Shown: positions 7,954 through 20,103 of the stretch, piece after piece
Position numbering within the stretch: position 1 is the stretch's first letter
Layout of the letters: every line of letters begins with the position of its first letter
NCBI RefSeq assembly: GCF_000429645.1
Contig: NZ_AUCG01000020.1
Span: 62,001-126,000 of the forward strand
Reading direction: 5' to 3'
Source: Niveispirillum irakense DSM 11586
GTDB lineage: Bacteria; Pseudomonadota; Alphaproteobacteria; Azospirillales; Azospirillaceae
Length of the DNA: 64,000 bases
The notes under the pieces: generated by a model
What the model saw: the letters and a program-made list of their open reading frames with translations, nothing else
Database searches by the model: none
Told to the model about the DNA's origin: nothing
Position numbers and translations under genes: made by a program

Positions 7954-8896
7954 TGGCGATCTCCTGCGCGATGGTGCGGTAAATATTGATGGGATGGGAC
8001 TTGGCCAGGGCCTTCAGCGGCAATTCGCCGGCATAGGTCGCCTGATCAATTTCGGTGGAGCGGGGGACGGGGGGGAAGATGCGTGCCTTCTCTCCCAGCG
8101 TCTCCTGAAGGTCGGACAGAACCTGCTGTTCCACCGCATAATTCCGATTGAACATGGTAGGCAGGATGCCCAGCACGGTCAGGCTGGGATTCTGGCGGCG
8201 CTGGATCTTCTGTACCGTATCGAAAATCAGCGGGATGCCGCGCACATCATAGCGGCTGGCCTTGGTCGGGATCAGCAGTGCATCGGCGGCGATCAAGGCG
8301 CTGACGGTGATCAGCGCCAGTTCCGGCGGGCAGTCGATCAGGATGAAATCATAATCGCGCTGCACTTCCGACAGCCGTTCCCGCAACACATAGCGCCCGT
8401 CATCGGGGTCCAGCAGGATTTTGATCTGGGCTTCCGCCAGCGCGATGGTACAGGGCAGCATGTCAAACCCGTCCAGGCTGACAATCGCATCGCGGATGCT
8501 GGTTTCGCCAAACAGCACATCTTCCAGGCCGCGATGCTCATCCTGCACCGTCAGCGGGTCCAGGCCGGCCCCTTCCGTGGCTGTGGCCTGCTGGTCGGCA
8601 TCGACGATCAGCACCTTCTTGCCCAATTCCCCCAGCGCATAACCGAGATTGAGCGTCGTCGTCGTCTTGCCGACGCCGCCCTTCTGGTTGGCGACCGCAA
8701 TGATGCGGGCCACGCGCTGGCTGGCGGCGATCAGGAATTCCACGACCCGCACCGGCAACCGTTCCGCCCCGGATTCCCAGCGGCTGATCGTGGCGTTATC
8801 GTATTTGCGACCGAGCTTGGCATTGACCCAGGCGGCAAAGGCCGCCTGGCTTTCACCACGGCGTTCGCGGAACTGGCGCAGTTCATCAGGGGTCAT
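7946..8896 (-). CDS. parA: ParA partition ATPase with N-terminal HTH
   Basis: The 316-residue protein has an Xre-like N-terminal helix-turn-helix (about residues 5-60, FRERRGESQAAFAAWVNAKL to NATISRWESGAERLP), then the ParA/MinD ATPase. The Walker A box KGGVGKTT covers 72-79, VDADQQA follows, and the Walker B region is FILIDCPPELALITV. The N-terminal HTH is typical of larger plasmid ParA proteins that also repress their own promoter. It forms an operon with parB. The upstream region carries three iterons and a palindrome at 9064-9081, either of which could be its operator. Confidence 0.93.
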   Translation of the reverse strand: MTPDELRQFRERRGESQAAFAAWVNAKLGRKYDNATISRWESGAERLPVRVVEFLIAASQRVARIIAVANQKGGVGKTTTTLNLGYALGELGKKVLIVDADQQATATEGAGLDPLTVQDEHRGLEDVLFGETSIRDAIVSLDGFDMLPCTIALAEAQIKILLDPDDGRYVLRERLSEVQRDYDFILIDCPPELALITVSALIAADALLIPTKASRYDVRGIPLIFDTVQKIQRRQNPSLTVLGILPTMFNRNYAVEQQVLSDLQETLGEKARIFPPVPRSTEIDQATYAGELPLKALAKSHPINIYRTIAQEIANG

Positions 8897-8992
8897 GGGA
8901 TCGACGCTGGAAATGGGTTGGGGTTTGAGTCTTGTCTCAAACCCCTCAACAAGTCAATGAATGCTTGGCTTTCGGCCCTTTTTGCCTGTTCA

Positions 8993-9129
8993 TGTGCCGG
9001 ATTGCACGGGTTTGCGAGAATGGGAAACGGTCTTTATGTGCCGGATATCACGGGTGCTGGTGCCTGTGTGACGTCACACAGCAGGGGTTTGCGTTCCCAT
9101 TCACCCCTGTCTATGTGCCAGATTTCATG
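8993..9129 (+). repeat. Second iteron cluster upstream of parA (three copies)
   Basis: Copies at 8993-9008 (TGTGCCGGATTGCACG), 9037-9052 (TGTGCCGGATATCACG) and 9114-9129 (TGTGCCAGATTTCATG) match the word of the main array. They lie in the 385-base gap between parA and the aminotransferase gene and have the same orientation as the main array. They could titrate Rep, handcuff to the oriV array, or let Rep influence parAB transcription. Apart from these and the palindrome at 9064-9081 I see nothing else in this gap. Confidence 0.8.
9064..9081. promoter_or_regulatory. parS: Candidate parS site / parAB operator
   Basis: This is a perfect 18-bp palindrome (CTGTGTGACGTCACACAG), identical to the core of the palindrome inside parB. 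It sits between the second and third iterons of the parA-upstream cluster, about 170 bases from the parA start. It may be a centromere site, a ParA-HTH operator, or both. Confidence 0.6.
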
Positions 9130-9281
9130 GGTCCACCGCATCGGCTGATGCGGGGGTGCAAGACTGCCTGTTCCTGTCGCATCCCCTATTAAGATCAGCC
9201 GTTTCGGCTGCAGGTCCCCGCCATCCTTGAGAGAGGCAAGCCGCCCCAAAGCGCGGTGGAAATCTTAGGGAGACGCACGTT

Positions 9282-10505
9282 ATGGACATGCAGATGAACC
9301 TTTCCGCCGAAGCCATTTCCGTTGAACAGCGCTGGTGCGCCCATAATTACAAGCCGCTGCCGGTCGTGATCGACCGTGCCGAGGGCGTCTGGATGTGGGA
9401 CGTGGAGGGCACGCGCTATCTGGATATGATGAGCGCCTATTCCGCCGTCAATCTGGGGCACGGCCATCCCCGCATCCTGCGCGCCATGATCGAGCAGGCG
9501 AGCCGGGTGGCTGTCATCTCCCGCGCCTTTCATAGCGAGAAGCTGGGGCCGTTCCTGCGGCGCCTGTGCGCCTTGTCCGGCCTGGATGGCGCCTGCCCGA
9601 TGAATACGGGTGCCGAGGCGGTGGAAACCGCCATCAAGGCCGCCCGCCGCTGGGGTTACAAGGTGAAGGGCATCCCGGCCGATCAGGCGGAAATCCTGGT
9701 CGCGGAGGGCAATTTCCATGGCCGCACCTCCACGATTGTCGGCTTCTCCAGCGAGGCGGCCTATCGCGACGGGTTTGGCCCCTTTGCTCCCGGCTTCCGC
9801 ATCATCCCCTATGGTGACGCCGATGCAATGGAGGCGGCCATTGGCCCCAACACGGCGGCCATCCTGGTGGAACCGATCCAGGGTGAGGCCGGTATCGTTG
9901 TGCCGCCGGAGGGCTATCTGCGCCGCCTGCGCGAGATTTGCGACCGGCGCAACGTGCTGCTGATCCTGGATGAGATCCAGTCCGGTCTGGGCCGCACCGG
10001 TAAATGGTTTGCCTTCCAGCATGAAGGGATCGTCCCGGACGGGCTGTGCCTGGGCAAGGCCCTGGGTGGCGGTGTGATGCCGGTATCAGCCTTTGTGGCG
10101 CGGCAGGATTTGATCGACATGTTCGTGCCCGGCAATCATGGCAGCACATTTGGCGGCAATCCGCTGGCCGCCGCCGTGGGGCTGGAGGCGCTGGAAACGC
10201 TGGACGAGGAAGGTCTGGTGGCCCGATCGGCGGAACTGGGCGACCATATGATGCGTCGCCTGTCCGCCATCGACAGCCCCGCCATCCGGGCTGTGCGCGG
10301 TCGTGGCCTGTGGGTGGGGGTGGAGATTGATCCCGCTTTCGCCACGGCGCGTGCCGTCTGCGAGGCGCTGATGCAGCGCGGCGTGCTGTCCAAAGAGACG
10401 CATGACACGGTAATCCGCTTCGCCCCGCCGCTGGTGATCAGCCGGGAAGAACTGGACTGGGCCATCGACCGGTTCGCCGAAACCCTGGCCGCCATGCGCG
10501 CCTGA
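9282..10505 (+). CDS. rocD: Ornithine aminotransferase (class III, PLP-dependent)
   Basis: It converts ornithine and 2-oxoglutarate to glutamate-semialdehyde and glutamate. The 407-residue length and the segments AHNYKPLPVVIDRAEGVWMWD, MNTGAEAVETAIK, GNFHGRT, EPIQGEAGI and ILDEIQSGLGRTGK are those of ornithine aminotransferase rather than acetylornithine aminotransferase. The Schiff-base lysine is Lys259 in CLGKALGGG. AGGGAGA about 10 bases before the ATG is the ribosome site. The gene is followed 38 bases later by arginase and then an Lrp-type regulator, giving an arginine-to-glutamate catabolic unit. Confidence 0.93.
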   Translation: MDMQMNLSAEAISVEQRWCAHNYKPLPVVIDRAEGVWMWDVEGTRYLDMMSAYSAVNLGHGHPRILRAMIEQASRVAVISRAFHSEKLGPFLRRLCALSGLDGACPMNTGAEAVETAIKAARRWGYKVKGIPADQAEILVAEGNFHGRTSTIVGFSSEAAYRDGFGPFAPGFRIIPYGDADAMEAAIGPNTAAILVEPIQGEAGIVVPPEGYLRRLREICDRRNVLLILDEIQSGLGRTGKWFAFQHEGIVPDGLCLGKALGGGVMPVSAFVARQDLIDMFVPGNHGSTFGGNPLAAAVGLEALETLDEEGLVARSAELGDHMMRRLSAIDSPAIRAVRGRGLWVGVEIDPAFATARAVCEALMQRGVLSKETHDTVIRFAPPLVISREELDWAIDRFAETLAAMRA

Positions 10506-10543
10506 TCCATTCCGCTGGCTGACAAGGCGAGGGGAGGGTGACG

Positions 10544-11503
10544 ATGATGCGTAAAGGTGCCAACTGGTACGGGGTTGTGGGTGCGCCCACGGATGTGGGC
10601 CATGTCGGCTGCGGCGCGGCAGCCGGCCCTGCCGGGCTGCGGGCCGCTGGCCTGATGCGGCGGCTGGGTCAGGTGGGGCTGGTGGCCGACATGGGCGATG
10701 TTGCCGGCCCCGCCTATGATGGGGCGGTGGACGTTTCCGGCTGTCGCAGTGTGGCGGAGACGGCTTCCTGGTGCGGCGCCGTCCGCGACCGGGTGGGGCG
10801 CGTGCTGGCCGCTGGGGGCTTTCCCATCATGATGGGGGGTGATCACAGTCTGGCGCTCGGTTCCATCGCTGCCGCCTCGGCCCATGCCAGGGCGCAGGGC
10901 AGGGCCTTTCATGTCCTGTGGTTTGATGCGCATCCGGATTTCAACACGCCGGAAACATCGCCATCGGGCAATACGCATGGGCTGCCTGCGGCGACGGCCT
11001 GCGGCCTTGGCCATCCTTTGATGCTGTCGGTCGGGGCCTTCACCCCCCTGCTGCTGCCAGCACATCTGGAACAGTTCGGCATCCGCGATGTCGATCCGGG
11101 GGAGCGGGCGAACCTGCGGGCCGCCAGTGTCCGCTTTCACGAGATGCCGGCGGTTCGCGCCCAGGGGCTGCCGGCACTGGTGGGGGCCGCCTTGGCCCGG
11201 ATCGCGGCGGCCGGGGGTGGGCATGTCCATGTCAGTTTTGACCTGGATGTGCTGGACCCGGCCGTGGCGCCAGGGGTGGGCACACCGGTGCCGGGCGGGC
11301 TTGATCTGCCTTCTGCGGAAATAGCGATGCGCATGCTGGGGGCGTCCGGCCTGATCGGCTCCCTTGATCTGGTGGAGTTCGCCGCCGGGCATGACCGGGA
11401 AGGGCGTACGGCCAGCGCGGCGGAGCGGCTGCTCACCGGGTTCATCGCCGCCCGCAACGGCAGGCGTGATCCGGCGATGGCGCCCCTGGACCGGGTGGCG
11501 TGA
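10544..11503 (+). CDS. rocF: Arginase (ureohydrolase)
   Basis: It hydrolyses arginine to ornithine and urea, feeding the ornithine aminotransferase just upstream. The Mn-binding motifs are all present: GGDHS (98-102), FDAHPDFNTP (Asp128, His130, Asp132) and SFDLDVLDP (Asp233, Asp235). The length (319 residues) fits bacterial arginase. I start at the ATG at 10544, spaced from AGGGGAGGG at 10530-10537; the GTG at 10538 touches that site. An agmatinase or formiminoglutamase assignment is less likely because of the rocD neighbour and the N-terminal GAPTDVGHVGCG loop. Confidence 0.9.
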   Translation: MMRKGANWYGVVGAPTDVGHVGCGAAAGPAGLRAAGLMRRLGQVGLVADMGDVAGPAYDGAVDVSGCRSVAETASWCGAVRDRVGRVLAAGGFPIMMGGDHSLALGSIAAASAHARAQGRAFHVLWFDAHPDFNTPETSPSGNTHGLPAATACGLGHPLMLSVGAFTPLLLPAHLEQFGIRDVDPGERANLRAASVRFHEMPAVRAQGLPALVGAALARIAAAGGGHVHVSFDLDVLDPAVAPGVGTPVPGGLDLPSAEIAMRMLGASGLIGSLDLVEFAAGHDREGRTASAAERLLTGFIAARNGRRDPAMAPLDRVA

Positions 11504-11576
11504 GGACCGTGACAAGCGGTCGGCGGGGCTGCTATTTTCGGCAGCCTTGCTCCCGCCCTTCCGGAAGGCACCCCGC

Positions 11577-12068
11577 ATGAGTACCGCCCGACGACGGCTC
11601 GACCAGATCGATCTGCGTATCCTGGACGTGCTGCAGCAGGATGGGCGCATCACCAACCAGGCTCTCTCGGAACGGGTGGGCCTGTCGCCGCGCCCCTGCC
11701 TGGACCGGGTGCGGCGGCTGGAGCGGGAAGGGATGATCCGGCGCTATCAGGCGATCCTGGACCTTCGCCGCCTGCAATCCTGCATCACCGTGCTAACCCA
11801 GATCGCCATGGAACGGCATGCGCGGGAAAGCCGCCACCTGTTTGAGCGGCGACTGGCAGCCACGCCGGAAGTGGTGGAATGCTTTGAGGTCAGCGGGGAG
11901 TTCGATTACATCGCCAAACTGATCTGCCCCGATGTCGACGCCTATCAGGCGCTGACCCAGGGCTGGATGGATGATACTGAACTGGGGGTGGTGCGGGTAA
12001 CCAGCAATATCGTGCTGCGTCCGGTGCGCGATATGGCACCGCCGCCCTTATTCGGATTGCCGGACTGA
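11577..12068 (+). CDS. Lrp/AsnC family transcriptional regulator
   Basis: The 163-residue protein has an N-terminal winged HTH (LDQIDLRILDVLQQDGRITN to VGLSPRPCLDRVRRLEREGMI) and a C-terminal RAM/ligand-binding domain (TPEVVECFEVSGEFDYIAKL). It lies 73 bases after arginase in the same direction. The likely role is arginine- or ornithine-responsive control of the upstream catabolic genes. The reading frame is open further upstream, but the ATG at 11577 begins the Lrp homology. The gene is convergent with the large kinase gene. Confidence 0.88.
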   Translation: MSTARRRLDQIDLRILDVLQQDGRITNQALSERVGLSPRPCLDRVRRLEREGMIRRYQAILDLRRLQSCITVLTQIAMERHARESRHLFERRLAATPEVVECFEVSGEFDYIAKLICPDVDAYQALTQGWMDDTELGVVRVTSNIVLRPVRDMAPPPLFGLPD

Positions 12069-12090
12069 AAGCAGGTGACGGGTTCTGGCG

Positions 12091-15918
<3,828 letters not shown>

Positions 15919-16120
15919 CGGCGGCGGCTTTCATCAGAGATGTGACATGCCGACCTGCATACCGCCGGCTGTTCGCATCGAAGCTATTTCATATCATGTT
16001 GCGGGCGAGGACAATCTAATCGCCACCGTATCCTTTTGGATATGAATGGTTTCACAGAACGGACATGATGAACGAAGAGCGGATTATCTGTTGCTGTGTC
16101 TGGGAAACCTGAGCGCCGAG

Positions 16121-17824
16121 TTAGGAGATGCCGGGCGTTTTTTGCGGACCCCTGCGACCAGGGGAATTTGCAAGATCGGAAGGCACCGGGAAGGCGGTGC
16201 CGCGCAGGCTTTGCACAAAGCCCAACCGCCGCCGTTTGGCCAGATACATAGCCGTATCCGCCAATCCCAGCGCCGTTTCAAAATCCTCTGCCTCTTCTGG
16301 CCAGAGGGTGACACCGATGCTGCAATTTATATGGATGACATGTCCATCGATCACCATCGGTTCCGCAATGGCGGCATTGACCCGACGGGCCATTTCCACC
16401 GCGCGCTGCCGCAGGTCCGTGTCACCGATCACCAGGATCATGAATTCGTCCCCGCCGATACGGGCAGGGAAATCGGTTCCTGGCAGACAGGAGAGTATCC
16501 TGTGACCGATGATCCCCAGTAATTTGTCCCCGACCTGATGACCGTAAAGGTCGTTGACCTGTTTAAACCCATCCATATCGATGGCAAGGATGGCAAAGGG
16601 TGAGCCATTTTCGGCCAGTACCGTCAGGGTTCGGTCCAGATGCAGCCGGTTGGGCAGGCCGCTGACCGTGTCGTGATAGGCCAGCCCCTCAAGCCGCGCC
16701 AAGGCACGGTCCTTACGGGTCAACGTATCGGTAAGGGCCCGTAGGGATTGGCTGAGAGCGCGGACTTCAGCAATCGCGGAGCGTTCGGGAAAGCGCATGC
16801 CGATCCGCCCGATACGGATCTGTTCGGCAGTATGCGCGATCTCGGCCAGCGGCGCGGTGATCTGTCGGGCCAGCAGCCAGCCAGCGACGCTGAACAAAGC
16901 GGCCATGGACACGCCCAGCATCAATAGGTGTTGCATCAGGTCGGTCGCGGGCGCCCGTGCCACGGCCAGCGGCTGGCGCGTCAGAATGGTCCAGCCCAAA
17001 CCGGCGAATGGCCCTTGCTCTTTAGAGCGGGCATAACCTGTCAAATAGTGTTTTCCATCTGGCCAGCTTTCCACCAGCCAACCACTGGCCGCTTGGCGGG
17101 GTTGGTTGAGCACATCCAGTGACAGCCTCTTGCCTAGCATTTCCGGTCCCAGCAGCACCTCCCCGTTCTGGGACAAGATGAAGGTGTCAACCTGATTGCG
17201 GTGATGCGCTGGTTCCATGACCGAGCGCTCCACCTGCCGTGCCCAGGCCCAACTGAAATGGGCTGCCAGCACCCCCCGGAATTCGCCGGCCACATCGTGC
17301 AGTGGCACCGCGACATCAACGAATCGCAACGGCTCGACAGGAGAGGGGGGGAGCAAACTGGCAAGCAGGATCGCCTCATGCACATCCCCGACAAACAGGC
17401 CCTTGGATCCGTTCCGGAAAACGGGGCGGGCAGAGATGTCCATACCCACCAGAAGGCCATTGCTGGCGGATATCACGACCCCGGCCGGGTCGATTACCCC
17501 GATCCATGCCGTGTTGGGAAAAGCGGCGGTGAAGCTGTTGACCGCATTGTCCAGCTTGTGGGCTTGGGTGCTGTCGCGGGCGGCTTGATCAGGTAATGGG
17601 ATCAGGTGGGACAGAACCTGGACCTCGCTGACCCGCATCGCCATGTCGCGGGCCAGCTTGTCGGCAAGCTGGAAGGACAGTTCCCCCAGGGCCTGCCCCG
17701 CCTCTTCCTCCAGGGTAAGGCTGGCGCGCCACCAGACGGTCCCGCCCAGCAAAACCGAGAGGGAGATAACCAGCGTCGCACACAGAAGCGCCACGCGTGA
17801 CCGCAGGTTGTTGCTGATAGGCAT
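16121..17824 (-). CDS. Membrane diguanylate cyclase (Cache-HAMP-GGDEF)
   Basis: The 567-residue protein has a first membrane helix (about 11-33), a periplasmic dCache-like sensor domain (34-295), a second helix (299-319), a HAMP domain (319-371) and a GGDEF domain. The active-site motif is intact (GGDEF, 457-461; IDMDGFKQVND upstream), so it should make c-di-GMP. The usual inhibitory RxxD site five residues before the motif is PGTD here, so product inhibition is probably absent. There is no EAL domain. I start at the ATG at 17824, just before the first helix; an in-frame ATG at 17917 would add 31 residues without an obvious role. Confidence 0.88.
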   Translation of the reverse strand: MPISNNLRSRVALLCATLVISLSVLLGGTVWWRASLTLEEEAGQALGELSFQLADKLARDMAMRVSEVQVLSHLIPLPDQAARDSTQAHKLDNAVNSFTAAFPNTAWIGVIDPAGVVISASNGLLVGMDISARPVFRNGSKGLFVGDVHEAILLASLLPPSPVEPLRFVDVAVPLHDVAGEFRGVLAAHFSWAWARQVERSVMEPAHHRNQVDTFILSQNGEVLLGPEMLGKRLSLDVLNQPRQAASGWLVESWPDGKHYLTGYARSKEQGPFAGLGWTILTRQPLAVARAPATDLMQHLLMLGVSMAALFSVAGWLLARQITAPLAEIAHTAEQIRIGRIGMRFPERSAIAEVRALSQSLRALTDTLTRKDRALARLEGLAYHDTVSGLPNRLHLDRTLTVLAENGSPFAILAIDMDGFKQVNDLYGHQVGDKLLGIIGHRILSCLPGTDFPARIGGDEFMILVIGDTDLRQRAVEMARRVNAAIAEPMVIDGHVIHINCSIGVTLWPEEAEDFETALGLADTAMYLAKRRRLGFVQSLRGTAFPVPSDLANSPGRRGPQKTPGIS

Positions 17825-17957
17825 CCGGTTTCTGGAGGCAGGGAACTGACCTGCCAAGCTTACGGAGATCGCCGTTCCAATGAATGGCAAACATGCTGAC
17901 CTGAAGGCCAGGATCATACCTGCGTAGGACGCAGGCGACAGGCCCTATGTTTTATAT

Positions 17958-17972
17958 TGAGAGTCACTCTCA
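17958..17972. promoter_or_regulatory. Candidate Fur box, 7-1-7
   Basis: TGAGAGT-C-ACTCTCA is a perfect 7-1-7 inverted repeat immediately before the PepSY gene, matching the architecture of Fur-type operators though GC-richer than the classic site. It implies iron repression of the cluster that follows. A second, closer Fur-type palindrome lies at 22677-22695. Confidence 0.6.
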
Positions 17973-17975
17973 TTC

Positions 17976-18668
17976 ATGCTCTTTTCCCGCAAGAGATTGA
18001 TAGGCGGTCGCAAAAGAATGCATAAACCGGTGGCGATGAAAGGGGCCCTTGACCAGACGCGCCGGGCGTTCTGGCTGAAGCAGTTGCACCAGTGGCATTG
18101 GGTCAGTTCCGCCCTGTGCCTGATTGGCATGCTGCTGTTTGCGGTCACGGGCATCACCTTGAACCATGCCGCCCAGATCGAATCCAAACCCCAGGTAACC
18201 GAACGCCGGGAGAACCTCCCGGCCCCCCTGCAGGCAGCCCTGGCCGGGATTGATCCTGACGCCCGTCCGGCCCCACCGGTGCCCGATGCCCTGGCCGACT
18301 GGCTGAAGGGCGAAATGGGGATCACCGCTGCCGGCCGGGTGCCGGAATGGTCGGGCGATGAGCTTTACATCTCCCTGCCCCGACCGGGCGGGGATGGCTG
18401 GGTCAGCATCGATCGCAGCACCGGCGAGGTGCTGCATGAGGTGACCGACCGTGGCTGGGTTTCCTATTTCAACGACCTGCACAAGGGTCGCAATACCGGG
18501 ACGGCCTGGTCCTGGTTCATCGATATTTTCGCCGTCGCCTGTCTGGTCTTCTGCCTGACCGGGCTTTTCCTGCTGCAGATGCACGCGCGCAACCGCCCCA
18601 CCACTTGGCCGATGGTCGGGCTGGGGCTGGTCGCGCCCTTGCTGCTGATGATCCTGCTGATCCACTGA
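17976..18668 (+). CDS. PepSY-associated membrane protein
   Basis: This small PepSY-TM-like protein (230 residues from the first ATG) has a first helix (WVSSALCLIGMLLFAVTGIT), a periplasmic PepSY domain with DGWVSIDRSTGEVLHEVTDRGW, then helices IFAVACLVFCLTGLFLLQM and a final one near VGLGLVAPLLLMILL. The pattern HQWHWVSSALCLIGMLLFAVTGITLNH is the haem- or electron-transfer-type core of PepSY proteins used in siderophore-iron reduction. ATG codons at 18018 and 18036 are alternative starts; the first one lies almost against the Fur-type box, so a later start is plausible. It is first in a run of same-strand genes reaching 22658. Confidence 0.85.
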   Translation: MLFSRKRLIGGRKRMHKPVAMKGALDQTRRAFWLKQLHQWHWVSSALCLIGMLLFAVTGITLNHAAQIESKPQVTERRENLPAPLQAALAGIDPDARPAPPVPDALADWLKGEMGITAAGRVPEWSGDELYISLPRPGGDGWVSIDRSTGEVLHEVTDRGWVSYFNDLHKGRNTGTAWSWFIDIFAVACLVFCLTGLFLLQMHARNRPTTWPMVGLGLVAPLLLMILLIH

Positions 18669-18696
18669 CACCATGAATGAAGGGCAAGGGATAGAG

Positions 18697-19209
18697 ATGC
18701 GCACGCTGCTTTCCGTTACGCTGACGGGTCTTGCCGCCACCCCCGCCTTGGCGGGCGAAATGGCGGTGACGGTGGAAATCCCCCGTCTGGACGTGGCCGA
18801 ATACCACCGCCCCTATGTCGCCGTGTGGGTGGAGGGGGCCGATCAGAGCGTCGCTGCCAACCTGACCGTCCGCTACGACGTGAAGATGCGCGACAATGAA
18901 GGGACGAAATGGCTGAAGGACATGCGCCAATGGTGGCGCCGGTCCGGTCGCGACCAGACCTTCCCCATGGATGGCGTGTCCGGCCCCACCCTGCCGGTGG
19001 GCGAGCATAGCCTGAGCTTCGATACGGCCAAGGGGCCGCTGGCCAGCCTGAAGCCCGGTTCCTATGCGCTGGTGGTGGAAGCCGCCCGCGAGGTGGGTGG
19101 GCGCGAATTGCTGAAAATCCCCTTCGAATGGCCGGTGAAGCAATCCTTCGACCAGTCGGTCAAGGGGGAGAACGAGCTGGGCAAGATCGCCCTTGCCATC
19201 AAGCCCTGA
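18697..19209 (+). CDS. DUF2271 periplasmic protein with a flavinylation-like motif
   Basis: The protein of about 170 residues has a signal peptide (MRTLLSVTLTGLAATPALAG) and a DUF2271 domain (VEIPRLDVAEYHRPYVAVWVE onwards). It contains MDGVSGPTLP: the segment DGVSGPT (about residues 92-98 from this start) closely resembles the D-x-x-S/T-G-A-T motif whose Thr receives FMN from ApbE in NqrB/NqrC/RnfG-type proteins. An ApbE gene lies 900 bases downstream. I therefore infer a covalently flavinylated periplasmic electron carrier. The start used is the ATG at 18697 behind AAGGGA; an ATG at 18673 is in frame but lacks a site and would precede the signal peptide by eight residues. Confidence 0.82.
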   Translation: MRTLLSVTLTGLAATPALAGEMAVTVEIPRLDVAEYHRPYVAVWVEGADQSVAANLTVRYDVKMRDNEGTKWLKDMRQWWRRSGRDQTFPMDGVSGPTLPVGEHSLSFDTAKGPLASLKPGSYALVVEAAREVGGRELLKIPFEWPVKQSFDQSVKGENELGKIALAIKP

Positions 19210-19267
19210 AGCTTTTGCCGCTGCCCTGACCCCACCTGTTCATCTCGCCCGACAGAAGAGGCATGAC

Positions 19268-20083
19268 ATGAAATCGCTGCTCGCCCGCACCACTGTTGCC
19301 CTGGCGCTTGCTGCCGGCCTGACCCTGCCCGCCGCCGCCCACCGCACCTGGATGCTGCCATCCGCCACCGTGCTGTCTGGCCAGGACCCCTGGATCACGG
19401 TCGATGCGGCCGTCTCCAACGACCTGTTCTATTTCGAGCATGTGCCCCTGCGCCTGGACGGGCTGCAGGTCTTCACGCCCACAGGCGCTGAAGGCAAGGC
19501 AGAGAATCAGGCCACGGGCAAGTACCGCTCTACCTTCGATGTGCATCTGGACCAGCCGGGTACCTACAAGATCGCCATGGCCGGCGGCGGCATCATGGCG
19601 TTCTGGGAAGAGAACGGGCAGCGCAAGCGCTGGCGCGGCACGGCGGAGAATTTCGCCAAGGAAGTGCCGGCCAATGCGGAAAAGCTGCAGGTGACGGAAA
19701 ATTCCCGCCGGATGGAGATTTTCGCCACCGCCGGCAAGCCGACCGACACGGTGCTGAAGCCGACGGGCAAGGGGCTGGAACTGGTGCCGGTGACCCACCC
19801 CAACGACCTGTTCGCGGGTGAGGCTGCCACCTTCCAGTTTGTGCTGGATGGCAAGCCCGCCGCCAATCTGGACGTGTCCGTCATCCCCGGCGGTATCCGC
19901 TACCGCAATGATCTGGGGGAGATGAAGCTGAAGACCGACAAGGACGGCAAGCTGTCAGTCACCTGGCCGCAGCCGGGCATGTACTGGATGGAAGCTGAGG
20001 TGGAAGACACCAACACCTCCATCAAGCAGGCCGCCAAGCGCCGCGCCAGCTATAACACCACGCTGGAAGTGCTGGCCCAGTAA
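19268..20083 (+). CDS. DUF4198 domain periplasmic protein
   Basis: The 271-residue protein has a clear signal peptide (MKSLLARTTVALALAAGLTLPAAA, then HRTWMLPSATVL) and a DUF4198 fold, a beta-sandwich family found beside metal-uptake and TonB systems. Its second half (PNDLFAGEAATFQFVLDGKPAANLDVSVIPGGIRY) is the Ig-like part of that family. The start is the ATG at 19268, preceded by AGAAGAGG. It sits between the DUF2271 and ApbE genes; a partner for iron-chelate handling is a reasonable inference, but its molecular activity is unknown. A second DUF4198 gene follows at 22751. Confidence 0.85.
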   Translation: MKSLLARTTVALALAAGLTLPAAAHRTWMLPSATVLSGQDPWITVDAAVSNDLFYFEHVPLRLDGLQVFTPTGAEGKAENQATGKYRSTFDVHLDQPGTYKIAMAGGGIMAFWEENGQRKRWRGTAENFAKEVPANAEKLQVTENSRRMEIFATAGKPTDTVLKPTGKGLELVPVTHPNDLFAGEAATFQFVLDGKPAANLDVSVIPGGIRYRNDLGEMKLKTDKDGKLSVTWPQPGMYWMEAEVEDTNTSIKQAAKRRASYNTTLEVLAQ

Positions 20084-20103
20084 AGCCCCTGACGTAACCG
20101 CCC

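Noticed and set aside
7517-9148. 543-codon frame opposite parA and parB
   Set aside because: Antisense shadow of two well-supported partition genes.
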